Of a DNA stretch of 64,000 nucleotides, positions 42,388-54,355 are shown piece by piece. A model generated the notes under the pieces. It saw only the letters and a list, made by a program, of their open reading frames with translations, made no database searches and had not been told where the DNA came from. Origin of the DNA: Porphyra umbilicalis (Eukaryota > Rhodophyta > Bangiophyceae > Bangiales > Bangiaceae); NCBI GenBank assembly GCA_002049455.2, contig KV918828.1, positions 221,698 to 285,697 of the forward strand, in the 5' to 3' direction. Position 1 is the stretch's first letter; every line of letters begins with the position of its first letter. Both the position numbers and the translations under genes were made by a program.

Positions 42388-44416
42388 GGCGAACACAAGA
42401 CCCGTCGTCGATGCCAATGCCTAACCGCCGCGCGTTGCACCTACGAGAAACAGAACAAGAAAATAAAGAAAACAAAGGAGCAAGCAAACATAACATGTAC
42501 ATGGTGACACAGACACAACCGGTCAGAATCTCCTTTTGCGCTCATCAATGCACCATAGGCCGCCACGCACTGGGCCACACGAGGACGCCTGACTCGTGGG
42601 AGATGAACAGCACAATACGTCGGAGCTGGCAAGCTCAAGTCCGAAAAGGGATGTCGTTGATGACGTCGGCAACAAAGAGGGTAAGCCGAGGCGCTCAAAC
42701 CACCTCCTCAAATAGAGAGAGAAAGCCACAACAGCCGTGGCACTACAACCAGCAATGCAAAGCGGGAGGCAACACCCACTCCTCTGGGTGATCCCAAGGA
42801 GAAGATGGGCCCGAGTAGGCGGCCGCCACGCGCCCGTTGGGTGTGGAGAGGGCGCCGACGAAACGAACGTGCCGAAGGCGCATCGTGGATGTAGAGTCCC
42901 AGCCACGCGGCGCGGTCGTGCAACCGCCGTGACACCCCGTGGTGCAGTGTCAGGATTCGTGGGACCTGGGAAAGAGGGCTACGCAACCCCCTCCCCAAGC
43001 GGCAAAGGGACCCCACTACGTCGGTACAGTCTTTCTGCAATGCTGGGCACCCTCTGTGGCACGAAAGTAGCCTCGGTTCTTCGTGCAGAAGACAGCTCGA
43101 TCGGCCCTCACGGCACCGCAAAGCTGTCCTGTTATTATCCGTCATGCCCCAGTTCGTGACAACTGCTCCAGCAATCTGGCTCAAACTCATACCCAGCGAA
43201 AAATGGACATATGACAGGCTTCAGCAGTCTCTCACGAGGTCGGAGGTGTTCTCCGTTTCTGATGGGGCGCCCCGGTACCAGTTCGTGACACAATGACTGA
43301 TTGTGTGAGAACGGATGTCACAGCAGTAATGGAGCAAGACTGTAGCGGGAGGACCGGCCCCATTTCGCTTGACGAATGGGGCAGGTCGAACGCCCGCCCC
43401 ATTTCTGCGCTTCGGAGTTGGTGGAATCCTGGAAGTACGAATCATGACCATTGAAGACCAGAATGGGGTCGATCGCGTTGACAGAAAAGCCCAGTGGCCC
43501 CACTTCCTTAATAACGAGACACGTTTCTGCTTCGTGGCGCAACGTGTAACGAATATGAGATGGGGCCGGCGTTGTTGGGATTGCCCTTACGCTGACGACG
43601 GAGCGCGCTCCGTCTCCACAGTTTTTTTTTTTTGTCTCTGTTCTGCTCAGTGCACGCGCTGCCCACCACCAACGCGCGCGCCGCGCCAGGCGCCCCCAAC
43701 GCCCCCGCCATCCGCCCGCGTTGGCCTCTCGCGACCGCCGGCGCGTCGAACGCGACCGGCCGCCCACCCGCGTCGGGCGCAGCCGCTGCCGCCGTCACGG
43801 GCGGGTGGCGCGCCCCCAGCACGCCCACACGCGTCGGCGAGTGGGGGGGGGGAGGGATGGGGGACCCGCGCCGCCCCGATCAAAGGGGAACCGCGACGCG
43901 CAGTGGCGGGTGGCTGCGGTGCGCGGCGCGGCGGCGGCGGCGGCGGCGGGAGCCGGCGGCCTCGTGCGCGGCCCGTTGAGGGGGGGGGGCCGACGTGGGA
44001 GGGCCAACGCGGGGCGGCGCGCTCGACCCGCCGAGCAGCGACTGGCGGCGGGCGCGGGGCCACCGCTGCCGCCCTTCTCGCCGCTGTGCGTTGCACGGTG
44101 GCGAGCAGGGGCCGCCACGGTGACGTCGACGCGGTCGGCCCGCCGCGGGGAGGCGTGCCTTGATGCGGACCCCGCCGTGCCGCTCGGAGCGCACACCGAG
44201 TGCGCCACAGGGGAGCCCGACCGGGTGGAACAATAGAATCAGTGGGTGTCGAACAGGCGAGCGGTAGAGCAGGGCCTGTCGAGGCCACATATACACAACA
44301 CACCCTGGGCACGCGGCGACGGCAAACACGCACACCCCTTTGCACTTCCCACTTCCCCCCTCATCTCCCCTTTCCGACCCTTTCCCCCAGCGCGCCGCCC
44401 CGACCCCCGCAGCCCC
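42388..44416. other. Intergenic, no confident gene
   Basis: 42400-43350 has near-neutral composition with short ORFs only. 43620-44220 is GC-rich with open frames on all strands and a T12 tract near 43622. Nothing recognised. Confidence 0.4.
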
Positions 44417-47400
44417 TCATCTCCGCCCCAAGTTGCGCAACGCCGATAGGCGGCTCTTGGGCTTGGCCGGCGCGTCCGCCCCGTCGGCCGCCGCCGCCTC
44501 CTTGTCCTTGCGGAAGGACAACAGGCGCTTCGGCTTGGCCTTGGACGCCGCCGCCTCCGCGCCCGCGGCCGACGACGAGGAAGCAGGGCGGCCAAAGCTC
44601 ATCAACCGCCGGGGTTTGGTTACGGGCAGCCCGCCGACGCCGCCGCCGCCGCCGTCGGCGCCATCGACGCGGGCGTCGGCCAGGCCCGCCGCGGCAGCGG
44701 CGGCCGCCCCCCCCGCACGCGTAAAGGAGCGCAGCCCCCGTCCCGCCTTGCGGGGGCTCCCCGACCCCGCCGACCCCGCTGCCGCCGCCGCGGCGGCGGC
44801 CGCCGCCGCTGCGGCCGACGGCGGCGCCGACGGCGCGCCCTCGTCCGACCGCTCCGACACGGGGGAAAGGGCGTGGATGCCCGACACGATGCGCGGCAGC
44901 CGCTGCCCGTCGGCCGCGCCGCGGGCGGCGAGGAGTGCCGCCAGTGACGCGCCGCCGTCGGCCTTGCCGTCGGCGCCGACGGCACCACCACCCCCACTGG
45001 CCGCGCCACCGCCACTCCGGGCACCGCCCGACGGCGACGAGCCGAGCGCGCTCTCGCTGCTGACGGGTGACATGACGGCGTCCAACCCGCCGGGGGGGGC
45101 TGCGGCGGGCGCGCTGCCGCCCGCCGCCGCTGTCGCTGCCGCCGCCGCCGCCGCCCGCGCCGTGTCTTTTTGGTTGCTGCTGGTGCTCCGCCGCAAGTTG
45201 ATGCGGTGCCGCACCTTTGGCTTTTCCGGCGACGCCGCCGCCGGCGGCGGCGCCGACATGCGCGTAAACGACGTGGAGCGCCCCGAGCGCAGCGGCGGCA
45301 GGCCGCTCGCCGGCACGGCGCGCAACGAGCGCGGCGCGTCCGCGTCGGGCAACGACTCGAGGGAGGCGCCGCGCGCATAGTCGGCCGACGGGCCGACGCC
45401 GGCGCTGGCGCCGGCGCTGGTGGCAGCGGCGGCGGCGCCCCCCCCCCCCCCCCACCACCCCCACCGGCGCCGCCGGTCGAGCCCGGCAGGCGCACCTGGT
45501 TGGAGGTGCGGAGCCACGGGGCGGGGCCCTTGAACGTCGGCCGCCCCGCCGGGTCGACGGTGACGGGGACGGGCAGGCGCATCGCGTCGGCCGAGGCGCG
45601 CTCCCGCTCCCGCGCTTCCAGGGCGAGGCGGAGGGATTCGGGCATCCCCGCGTCGAGGCTGCCGCCGCTCGAGCGGCGGACAAAATCCCCAGACAGCCGC
45701 CGCCCCGCGTCGGACGACCGCATCGAGACGAGGCCGCCGCTCGGGCGGGGCGTCAAGCTGCTCACCGCCCGCAGCCGCTCGCCAATGGTGCTCGACGCGC
45801 GGCCAAAGGCGCCGCTGCCGGCGGCGTGGGAGGCGCTCGACGACGCCGCGTCGCCGTCAAAGGAGCTGGAGCCAGCCGCCGCAATGGCCGCGGCGGCCGC
45901 CGCGGCGGCGGCCGCCGGCTTGGCCGCCCCCGCCGGCGGCCGCGCCGGTGCCTCAGCCGCCCCTGCCGCTGCTCCTGACGCCTCGTCGGCGCCGTCCTTC
46001 TTCTTCTTTTTCCTCCGCCGCTTCTTGCCGTCCTCCCCCACGACAACAACTGTGCCGTCACGGGCGACCTTTTCGTTGCCGCCACCGCCGCCACCGCCGT
46101 CGCCGCCCGAGCCGCTGCCACTCGCACGCCGCACGAGAGCAGCAAGGCCGCCGCTGCTCCCCCCCCCACTGCGGCGCCCGCCGCTGCCAGGACCATCCTC
46201 CCCGTCATGGCCGCCGCTGCCAGACAGTTTGCGGAGGAGCGACGGGCCGAGGCCGGTAAGCACGTCCTTGACGCTCGTCGGCTTGGCGTCGCCGCCACCG
46301 CCACCACCCGCGGCTGCTGCGGGCGCGTCGGGGGCGGCCGGCTCAAACGCCGACGCGCTGGCGGTGGGGGAGGCAGGCTCGTCGGCGCGACCGCCGCCGC
46401 CCTCGCCGCCACCGCCGGCGACCGCCGTCGCCGGCATGTTGCCCGTCGATGTAGACGGCGCGTGCTTGCGCAGCAGCGCGAGCACCCGCGGCGCCGCCCC
46501 CCGCCCGTACAACTCGTCTTCCGCCCGCTGCTTTTCCCGGTCGGCAGCCTCATTGGCGGCGGCGGCGGCCATGGCTGCCGCCGCCGCCGCCGGGTGCGCA
46601 TCAATCGCGTTGCGCACGTCCACGTCCGCGTCGGCGCCCAGCCGCTTGAGCACCGCCGCGTACTGCGCGTGCGCCGCACACACGGGCGCGAGGAGCGGGA
46701 GCGTGCGCGCGAGCCGGATGCGCACATTGACGACCGGGTCTTCGACGAGGTCCATCATGCGGGGCGCAAAGATTTCCGCGACGCGCCGCCGGGAAAAGAC
46801 CGACAGCGCCACAACGCCGCCGTCGAGCAGCGCGAGGCGCATCCAAAACGGGCCCCCGGCCGCGTCCCCCCAGTACCGGTCCACCGCGCTGTCCCGGTCC
46901 GCCGGCAGGTTGATTGTGCGGACGCCCTTGATGATGGCGCGCATGGCCGTCGTGCGCACGACCGGCGTGCCCTGCTCCATGAGCCTGTACAGCAGGGGCA
47001 GGACGGATTGTTGGAGCGAGTTGGGAGGCATCAGGCCGATGGACAACTCGAGTTGTTTGGCGAGCGACTCTTGCACGCGCCACTCCCCCTCAGAGAGGAG
47101 CTCGAGGTTGTCAAACAGCGGGCACAGGCGGTCAATGGCCGCGCCGGGCGGCGCCGCCTCGGCGGGCACCTCCTCCACCTGCGCCGCCGCGTCGGCCTCC
47201 CCCCCGCCGACTCCGTCAGCCGCCTCCACGGGGATGACGACGGGCATGGCGGCGAGCGCCGACATGGCGTCGTGAAAGTGGCCGAGCGCGTTGCTCCGGA
47301 TGAGCGCGTTGCTGTCTGCCAACAGCGCACACACGGCGGCAAAGAGGCGGTCAAACACCCCCCCGCCACTCGCCAGCAGCGCCGTTGACTCGTGGATGCC

Positions 47401-47915
47401 CGCCGCCACAATCCACCGCACCTCCTCGTCCGAATCCTTGGCAAAGTACTCGGCGAGGCCGCTGAGTTCGGCGGCGTACGGCTCACCGAGGGAGATGGCC
47501 ATGCCCGGCAAGTTGTACGCGCAGTTGCGGCGAATGAGCGGGCCGTTGCAGGTGGCCATGGCCAGGTAGGCGCGGTAGACGTGTTCCCGAAAATCCGCGC
47601 CGACGGGCGCCGCGGCGGCGGTGTCCGCGCCGACCCGCGCCGCAGACGCGCACGTGACGGCATAGACGAGTTGGCCAAACACCTCCGAGACGACTTCCAG
47701 CAGCAGGTACGTGTCGTCCGACACGAGCCGCTGGTCCTCCGACGCGTAGCGCAACGAAAAGGCGCTGTGGACGTCAAGGAGTGGCGGGAGGAGCTCCTTA
47801 AAGAGCAACGACGCGCCGGGCGTCTTGAAGCCGCGCTTCCGCTTGACCTTGGAGCCTCGCTTTTTGGACCCGTCGGCGCCCCGAGGGGTGGCCGCCTTGT
47901 CGGCGGCAGCGCCGC

Positions 47916-47947
<32 letters not shown>

Positions 47948-48888
47948 TCGGGTTGAATGCCAATCCCACAGCGGTGGCGCTGCTTTTCAAGCACGTGCGC
48001 CACCGACCGCAGCGCCGTGGCGCGCACCTGGGGCTCCTCGGGGGAGCCCTCGTCGAGGACCGCCACAAAGCGCGGCCAAATGCGCTCCGCCACGTGGTCG
48101 GTCGGCATCGTCGCGCCCAAAAAGGCGAGCGACTCGACGACCGTCCCGCGCACCGCCGCCGACTCGTCGGCGGCGAGCGCGAGCACCCGCGGCAGCAGCT
48201 GCGCCTCGACCGACGCGGCGGGGAGGCACTGCGCGAGGGCGCCGAGCGCCCGCGCGGCGAGCTTGCGCGCCGGCTCCGACCCCCGCGACCGCGCGTGCGC
48301 GTCGAGCGTCGCGAGCGCGGTCGCCAGCTCCCCCGCCGCCCACTCGACGGTCGGCATGGCGTCGACGAGGACCCCCCCCCAGAGCGTGTACACATCCTCA
48401 ATGTCCTCGGCGGTCGCGTGGCGCGCCGACGCAACGACCGCAAACGAGGCGGACGTGATCATAGACGCGACGGCGGCGGGGAGCTGCAGGGAGACCACGT
48501 CAAACAGCCGCTCCGCCGCCTTGAGCTGCAACTCGACCGACCACTGGGGCACCAACTCGCACAGCACCGGCACGAGGATGCGGAGGGTGTCGCTGAGGCA
48601 GTGGTCGAGCATCTGCTGCATCTCAAAGAGGATGAAATCCCGCTCCGTGTCGGGGCCGGCTTCGAGCACCTCGGCCATTTTCTGGACGCTGTAGATGGCG
48701 TCCATGTTGGGCGACTCCTCCTCCTCGTCCACCTCCGCATCGGGGTCGGCGTCGGCGTCGGCCGCCGCCGCCGCGCCCGCCACCGCCGCGTCATCCTGTA
48801 CGGGCTCCCCGCGGCCGCCATCGGCGGCGGCGTCTGCGTCGCCATGCACCACGTCGCCAGCGGTGGCGCCCCGCTTGCCGAGCGCCAT
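44417..48888 (-). CDS. PP4 regulatory subunit 1-like HEAT-repeat protein
   Basis: About 1490 residues from ATG at 48888 (MALGKRGATAGDVVHG; a GTG 21 codons upstream is also open). Likely scaffold or regulatory subunit of a PP4/PP2A-type phosphatase. After an acidic leader (VDEEEESPNMDAIYS), HEAT repeats run to about 46600. Stretches recalling PPP4R1: RRNCAYNLPGMAISLGEPYA, KDSDEEVRWIVAAGIHE, EWRVQESLAKQLELSIGLMP, VEDPVVNVRIRLARTLPLLA, ADVDVRNAIDAH. Lys-rich KKRGSKVKRKRG (about 47850) and KKRRRKKKKK (about 46010) could be nuclear signals. A disordered Ala/Gly/Ser tail follows. The frame must change at a 16-C run (45438-45453) to reach the real tail, which ends SRLSALRNLGRR at 44417 and holds basic RxxS motifs (RRLMSFGRP, KRLLSFRKD). 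One run-length error explains this. Confidence 0.8.
45438..45453. other. 16-C run that breaks the PP4R1-like frame
   Basis: Upstream HEAT-repeat frame and downstream tail frame differ here. Each is clearly protein-like only on its own side of the run. Confidence 0.75.
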
Positions 48889-49228
48889 GCGCCCCACCTG
48901 CTGGACGCCCCACGCGCCCGCGGCCCGCGACTGCCAAGCGGTCACCGACACCCAAACGGAGGGACGACACTCTCCGGTCCCGTCTGCGTCGTCGACGTCG
49001 TCGTGTTCGTTGGAAAAAAAAAAGGGTCGCGCGGAGGGGAGGGGGGCGCGGCGTCACTTACATCCGGCGCCCCGCGTCACGACCCCCAACACGCGCAACC
49101 CACACCACTGCCAAGCAGACTCAGCCCAGGCCCCTGGTAGGGAAAGAGGTAAGCAGCGGCGGCGAGCGGCGACGACGGTGCCCTCCTCCCTTTCAACAAG
49201 TCGACCCGTCCACGGGACACTGCCGCCG

Positions 49229-49325
49229 TCACCACCACAACCACAACCACCACAACCACCACAACCACCACAACCACCACCACAACCACAACCACCTCCA
49301 CCACCACCACCACCACCTCCACCCA
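49229..49325. repeat. CAACCAC microsatellite
   Basis: CCACAACCACAACCACC-type simple repeat running into CCACCACCACC, about 350 bp upstream of the PP4R1-like start. Confidence 0.9.
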
Positions 49326-49329
49326 GACG

Positions 49330-51439
49330 CCGCACGGCCGTGTAGACCCCGCCTCGGCACAGAGATGCACTCAGGGCACGCCGCCGCCCCCTCGCCACCC
49401 ACCCCCACCCCCCCCACCCACGCGCACCTCACCGCCCGTGCCGCTACCGGTCCACCACCGTGGCACACGCGGGCGCGGCGCGCCGCGGCGCCGCGTGTGG
49501 TGCACCCGCCCGCCCGTGGCGGCCGACCACGTACCCGCGGTGCGCGTGCAGCGCCGGCGGCGGGGGGGGAGGGGCGCGCGCGTGCGCGCCGCGCACCGGC
49601 GCGACTGCGATTGCCAGCGGCGGCGGACCGCCAACCCCGCCGCGGCCACCGTGCGTGGTCGGCGGCAGCAACCCCGCACGGGCCGGTACGAGGGCAGGCG
49701 GGGGGGGTCGCGCGGGAGGGCCCGTCGGCGAGAGCCAAGGACAAGGACAAAAAAAAAAAAACAATACCGGCACAAAAACAAAAGCCGTGCAGCGATGAGC
49801 GGCTAGGGGGAGAGAGGGGGCGGAGGGGGGCAGCGTGCGAGCACAAGCACCACACGGGCCTCGGCTCGGCCCGCGGCGACGCGCCGACCTCCCCCGCCCG
49901 CGTCCGACACCCCCCGCCGACCCACTACGCCAACCGGCTGCGCAGCGCGGAGCGCCAGCCTGCCCACGCGGTGGTGGCGGGAGGGCCCCCCTCCCGTCGA
50001 GTGCAAGCCCCGCCGTGGAGTGCAGGCCGCCGCGACGGGAGGCGGACGGGGAGCCCAAAAAAAGCTCGGCCACAAACGCACGCCCACCCATCCAGCCCGC
50101 CTCGGTCAGGACGCGCAATACGGAGGGGTAGGGGGGGGAGGGCGGAGCAGCCCCCTTCCGCGGCGCCCCAATGTCCCCTACGGCCCCAGGTTGGCGCCAC
50201 CGGCACCGCAACGGGAGGTGTCATTGGCGCCGCGAGAGGGGCGCCCGCGCCGCCCTACCTGCCCGCCATGCGAGCAGGGGGGAGGGGGGAGGGAGGGAGG
50301 GAAATAATAAAGCCGGCGGCGCCAGTCGACGAGCGCACAATTCAAAAAAAGAACGGGGCAAAGGCGGTGAGCACCGTGCCGCCTGCCGTCGACGCAGGGG
50401 GGGGGGAGGCGAGCGGCAGCGGTGCCTCGACAGCGGGGGGCGGCAGTGCAAGCCCCGGTACGTGTTTCCCCGTGGCGAGCCGTCGGCGGGGGCCCCCGCC
50501 TACGGCCAGCACGCCCAGGGGGGTGCGACGGGCGGCACGACCAACCCCACGCCGCCCACCGGCTTGATGAGCAGCAGGGGCAAAACGGCCCCGCGCAGGG
50601 GAGGGGGGGCGGCGAGGGGGGGGGCAGAGCGCGGCGGCGTGGCGCCGCGCGCCGCCGACGCCGCACGGCGCGGTGCGGCGCGGCCGCAGGCGCGGCGTTC
50701 GCGTCGGGCAGAAATATTTCGGATGGGCAGAGCCGTGAGACCCTGCTGGGCGTCGCGGCGCGGTGGCCTCTCGCGGAACCATGAAAACAGGCCAAGTTTT
50801 TCATGTGCATGTTTCGATGGGTTGGGAAAAGGGAGGCGGTGGCGGGCGCCCTCCCCCCCTTCCCCACCTCGCAGGCCTCTCTGAGCGGGTGCCCCGCCCG
50901 CCTGCCTGACCACGTCGATGCCTCTCAAGCGGACGAGAGCCTGGCGGTGGCGGTGGCGGTGGCGGTGGCGGTGGCGGTGGCGGTAGCGGTGGCGTCTGTG
51001 ACACGCGCCACGGCCAGTGGCGGGGCGGGCAACCCCTGCACGTGGCTGTTGGTGCGGGTGTGCCGCCTGCTTGACAGCGCAACGCAGCGTCGGGCGGGCG
51101 TGGTCGGCTTGGGAGCTTGGCGTTTCCGCGGCTCCGCGCGCCGTGCAAACGGCACCAAAACGAGGGCATGGCATAGAAGAAAAAAGAACTGTTTCGTTGC
51201 CACACACGCTCTATGTACACACGCGGTGCCGCTTCGATCGGCTCGGCACCGCTCCCTACTATATACACCGGGGTCCGGCGCACCGCCGAGCCCCCAACCG
51301 ACCCGCGTCGATGCCAAACACGAGCGCCACGCCCGGACCGCATCCACTAGGCGACACGGCGCGAGCCACCCGCACCCCTCCCCAACGCCACCACCGGTGC
51401 GCAACGGCGCCGTCCACGGGACACTGACGCCCCCCCCCC
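49330..51439. other. GC-rich intergenic DNA
   Basis: No domain found. A minus stretch about 50340-50640 (GAVLPLLLIKPVGGVGLVVP then, after a C-run frame change, ATGKHVPGLALPPPAVEAPL) could be a gene tail, at low confidence. A GCGGTG hexamer repeat lies at 50943-50990. Confidence 0.35.
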
Positions 51440-51999
51440 TTACTCAAACGAAAACTCCGAAACATCAAACGCCGGCGACGTAAAGAGCGCCACGCGGTCG
51501 GCGAGGCGGTGGGCCTCGCGCGGCGCCACGACCATCGTGTCGAGGTGCCCCGGCTCCCCCCCCACGACCGTCGTCAGGTGAAACGTCGGCAGCGCATCGA
51601 GGCCGGCCGCGCGCACGACGCCCGCGTTGGCCGGGTCGGTCACGTCGAGGGCGAAAAAGTGCACGTCGCGCCCCCCGTACGCGTCGGCGAGGCGCGCGAC
51701 GCGCCGCTTCATCGCCGCGCACGAGCGGCAGTGGGGGGCAACGTAGGCCGTGACGACGAGGCCGCCGTCGGCGGCGGGCGCGCGGACGGCGGCGCGAAAG
51801 GCGGCTTCGCCGACAATCAAAGGGACGGCGCCGGTGGGGGGGGGTGGGGGGGGGTGGCCGTCGGCGGGCGGGGGGCCGCCACCACCGCCGTGAGGGGGGC
51901 GGCGACGGCGGTGCGGGGGCGACGGCGGACCACGCCCACGGCGCGGGTGGGGAGGGCGCGGCGGCCGGTCAAGGCCGCAGGGGCGGCGGTGAACGCCAT
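51440..51999 (-). CDS. Plastid thioredoxin-like protein (HCRSC active site), frame broken at G run
   Basis: ATG at 51999 begins MAFTAAPAALTGRRALPTRA, rich in Ala/Arg/Thr and free of acids, typical of a plastid transit peptide. The thioredoxin fold follows in another frame: LVVTAYVAPHCRSCAAMKRR (CxxC codons at about 51730-51719), DVHFFALDVTDPANAGVVRA, LPTFHLTTVV (cis-proline motif) and a final helix, ending at TAA 51440. The frames meet in the paired G runs at 51836-51854 (C runs on the coding strand), so one run-length error would give a single protein of about 185 residues. HCRSC instead of WCGPC resembles thioredoxin-like plastid proteins of the WCRKC kind rather than classical thioredoxins. 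Inferred role: thiol redox exchange in the plastid; partner unknown. Confidence 0.75.
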
Positions 52000-52805
52000 G
52001 GCCGTGGGCCGGCTGGGGGTGTGGAGAAGGGGGATGGGGAGATGCGCAGAGAAGGGGGGGACGGAGAGGAAAGAAGCCGCGGACGTCGACTCGGTCGACG
52101 CGGGTGAACGAGGGTGAGCGGACGCGCGCCAAACGAGGGGAGGTCGGCGGCAGAGAGAAGCCGGGAAGAAACGCTATCGACGGTCGGCGGTGGTGGGTGA
52201 GGCCGACACAGACTGCCGCGGTATGGCCGCGCTATTGTAGCCGTCCGCGGCGGCTGCTCGGCCGCAACACCCAAACACGCCTACGCGGCGGCGGCGGAGG
52301 GGGGCGGCGATGGAACCGGCGGCTCTGCAGGCAACCCGCTGCCTACAACCGCCGGCCACGGTTGCAAGCGCGCCGTGGACACGGCCGCAGGTGCCCGACG
52401 AATCCACCCCATCCGCAACGCGCCGCGCCCGCCCGCAGTCACTGTAGATGCACGTCCCCCATTGCCTGCGTGATGGAAGCCCGGCGGCCCAGCGCGGCCG
52501 GGGCCCCACCAAACCGCCGGCGGCCGGGCGCCGCGCCGCCGCCGCGGCGTGTGCACCGCCGCGGCCGTGGCGGTGGCGGCGGCGCGGCGCGGCCGGCCAC
52601 ACCCTCCATCGGCCGCCCGTGCAGATGGAACGCATCCGCGCGAATCTGCGAGCACCGCCCCCGCAATGGACGGTCAGCGGGCGCTGGCGGGCGCCGTGGC
52701 CCCGCGTGAGGCGCCCAATCGGGGGCGGGGGGGGGGGAAACCCTGGCGACCCCTCTGCCGCCGCGCCGCCAGTGCCAACCAGACGGCCGCCGGCGGCCCA
52801 CCGCG
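52000..52805. other. Intergenic
   Basis: GC-rich, with open frames only from composition. Nothing recognised. Confidence 0.4.
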
Positions 52806-53437
52806 CAGTGGGTGCTCATCGTGTGTTCACGTGCAAACGCGCAATTCTTGTAAAAAGCGCCGTACAAAGGACCCGCCTGGATGGCGCCAACAAGGGAGAT
52901 TTCGCCCACAACAATTTGGGCAGCGGAAGAGCGCGTCGTCCGGTGTTTGTCAACTTTACACCAACCGAACCGTCTCGAGGCGCTGAGCACAGCCATAGCC
53001 TTCCCTCAGCCCGGTCGCCGCTTCCCTGCGCGTCGTCAACAGTTGCGACATCAGCATCTGGCGGAGGGGGCCTAGCTGTAGAACGACCATGTCGCTTACG
53101 CCGTAGGCATTGACAATCTTTCAGCAGCAGCCTGTGTATCTGGCCAACAACAGCCACACATGCGGTGACGAACGATATTGATTGACGATTGGATCATGGC
53201 GACTCTTAGCCGTCATGGCGATTGGCTCCGTGTCGCTCTTGACAGCTGGAGATTTTCTGTGCACCAACCTGTGGGTCACCCCTTGAAATGTAAGCCACCA
53301 GCTCTTGCGCCCTCTCTCGCAGTTCCTCCACAGTTCTTCCACAATTCGACGTCCGTGCGGATGGCTTTACGGAGGGGGTTTCGGAGCTTTTTGCAAGAAA
53401 AACGCGTTTGCGGCTGAACACACGATAAGCACCACTG
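52806..53437. mobile_element. 632-bp inverted-repeat element, probable non-autonomous DNA transposon
   Basis: Left end CAGTGGGTGCTCATCGTGTG and right end (reverse complement) CAGTGGTGCTTATCGTGTGT, continuing as TTCA, GCAAACGCG, TTCTTG(T/C)AAAAAGC over about 60 bp. No clear target duplication. Internal sequence is non-coding and lower in GC than its surroundings. Confidence 0.65.
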
Positions 53438-53483
53438 CGGCGCGGCGCGCCGCGCGGTGGTCGGCCGGCGGGAGCTCATCTCT

Positions 53484-53529
53484 GGCGCGGCACACGCGCT
53501 GCTGTCTGGACAGCAGCGCGTGCCGCGCC
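53484..53529. other. Strong 46-nt hairpin
   Basis: GGCGCGGCACACGCGCTGCT and AGCAGCGCGTGCCGCGCC pair along about 20 bp with one 2-nt bulge and a short loop (TCTGGA). Confidence 0.7.
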
Positions 53530-54355
53530 GGGGACGTGCCCCCCGCGCGGGTGCACTGGGAATTGCAGTCGGGTCGGCGCGCGGGGGGATGGAAGGCCCG
53601 ATTGGGCCATCGATGGAAGGGCCCCGCGCGGCGTAGCCGGATGACGTGGTCGTGGCCCGCAGCGCGGGCGCAGATCCAATTACACCCGCAAGGGTCCCGG
53701 GTCCGACCGGCGCCAATGCGCAACTTAACCGTCGAGCGTCTTCGGTGGCGCCCGCGCGCGCGGCGGCGCGGCGGGCGGGGGAAGCGGCGCACTCCCCCCC
53801 CCCCCCCCCCCCCCCCACGAGCGAGCGGGCGCGCGGGCGCGGGCGCGGGCGCGACGGCGACCGCCCCGCGCCGTTGCCGCCGGCGGCCGTTGCCGTCGCA
53901 CCCCGCGTCGGGCGGCCGGCGGCGGCGCCACGCCGCCCGCCGCGGCGGCCGCCCCATGGGGCCGCCCCCCGTGGCCGCCCCCCCGGCGGCAGCAACCGCA
54001 ACGGGCAACACGGGCGCGCGGGCGCACGCGCCCGGCCGCCGTTGGTGTTGCGGGGCGGTGGGTGCGCCCCACCGCGCGGGCCGCAGACGGCCCCGCCGCC
54101 GTTGCCGCGGCAGCGGCGCAAACCGCGGCCGCCCGCTGCGGCAGGTGGCGCGGCTGCCGACCCCGCGCAACGCCCCTGCCGTCGGCCGCCGCGTGGCGGC
54201 GCGCGCGTCGGCGGCACCCGCCGCGGCGCCTCCCCACGCACGGAGCGACGCGGAGGCGGGCGACGCCGACCCGCCGCGGCAGCACGTGGCCGTTTTGTCC
54301 GCGTGGGTGCGCCCCCCCCGCAGCCCCACCCGCTCCCCCCCCCCCGGCTCCCTAT

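Noticed and set aside
46207-49140. Long plus-strand ORFs (393 and 582 codons) opposite the PP4R1-like gene
   Set aside because: Antisense shadows of a GC-rich gene whose minus strand has clear HEAT-repeat similarity.
49180-49330. Possible CRISPR-like array from regular CAACCAC spacing
   Set aside because: Simple microsatellite without spacers; host is eukaryotic.
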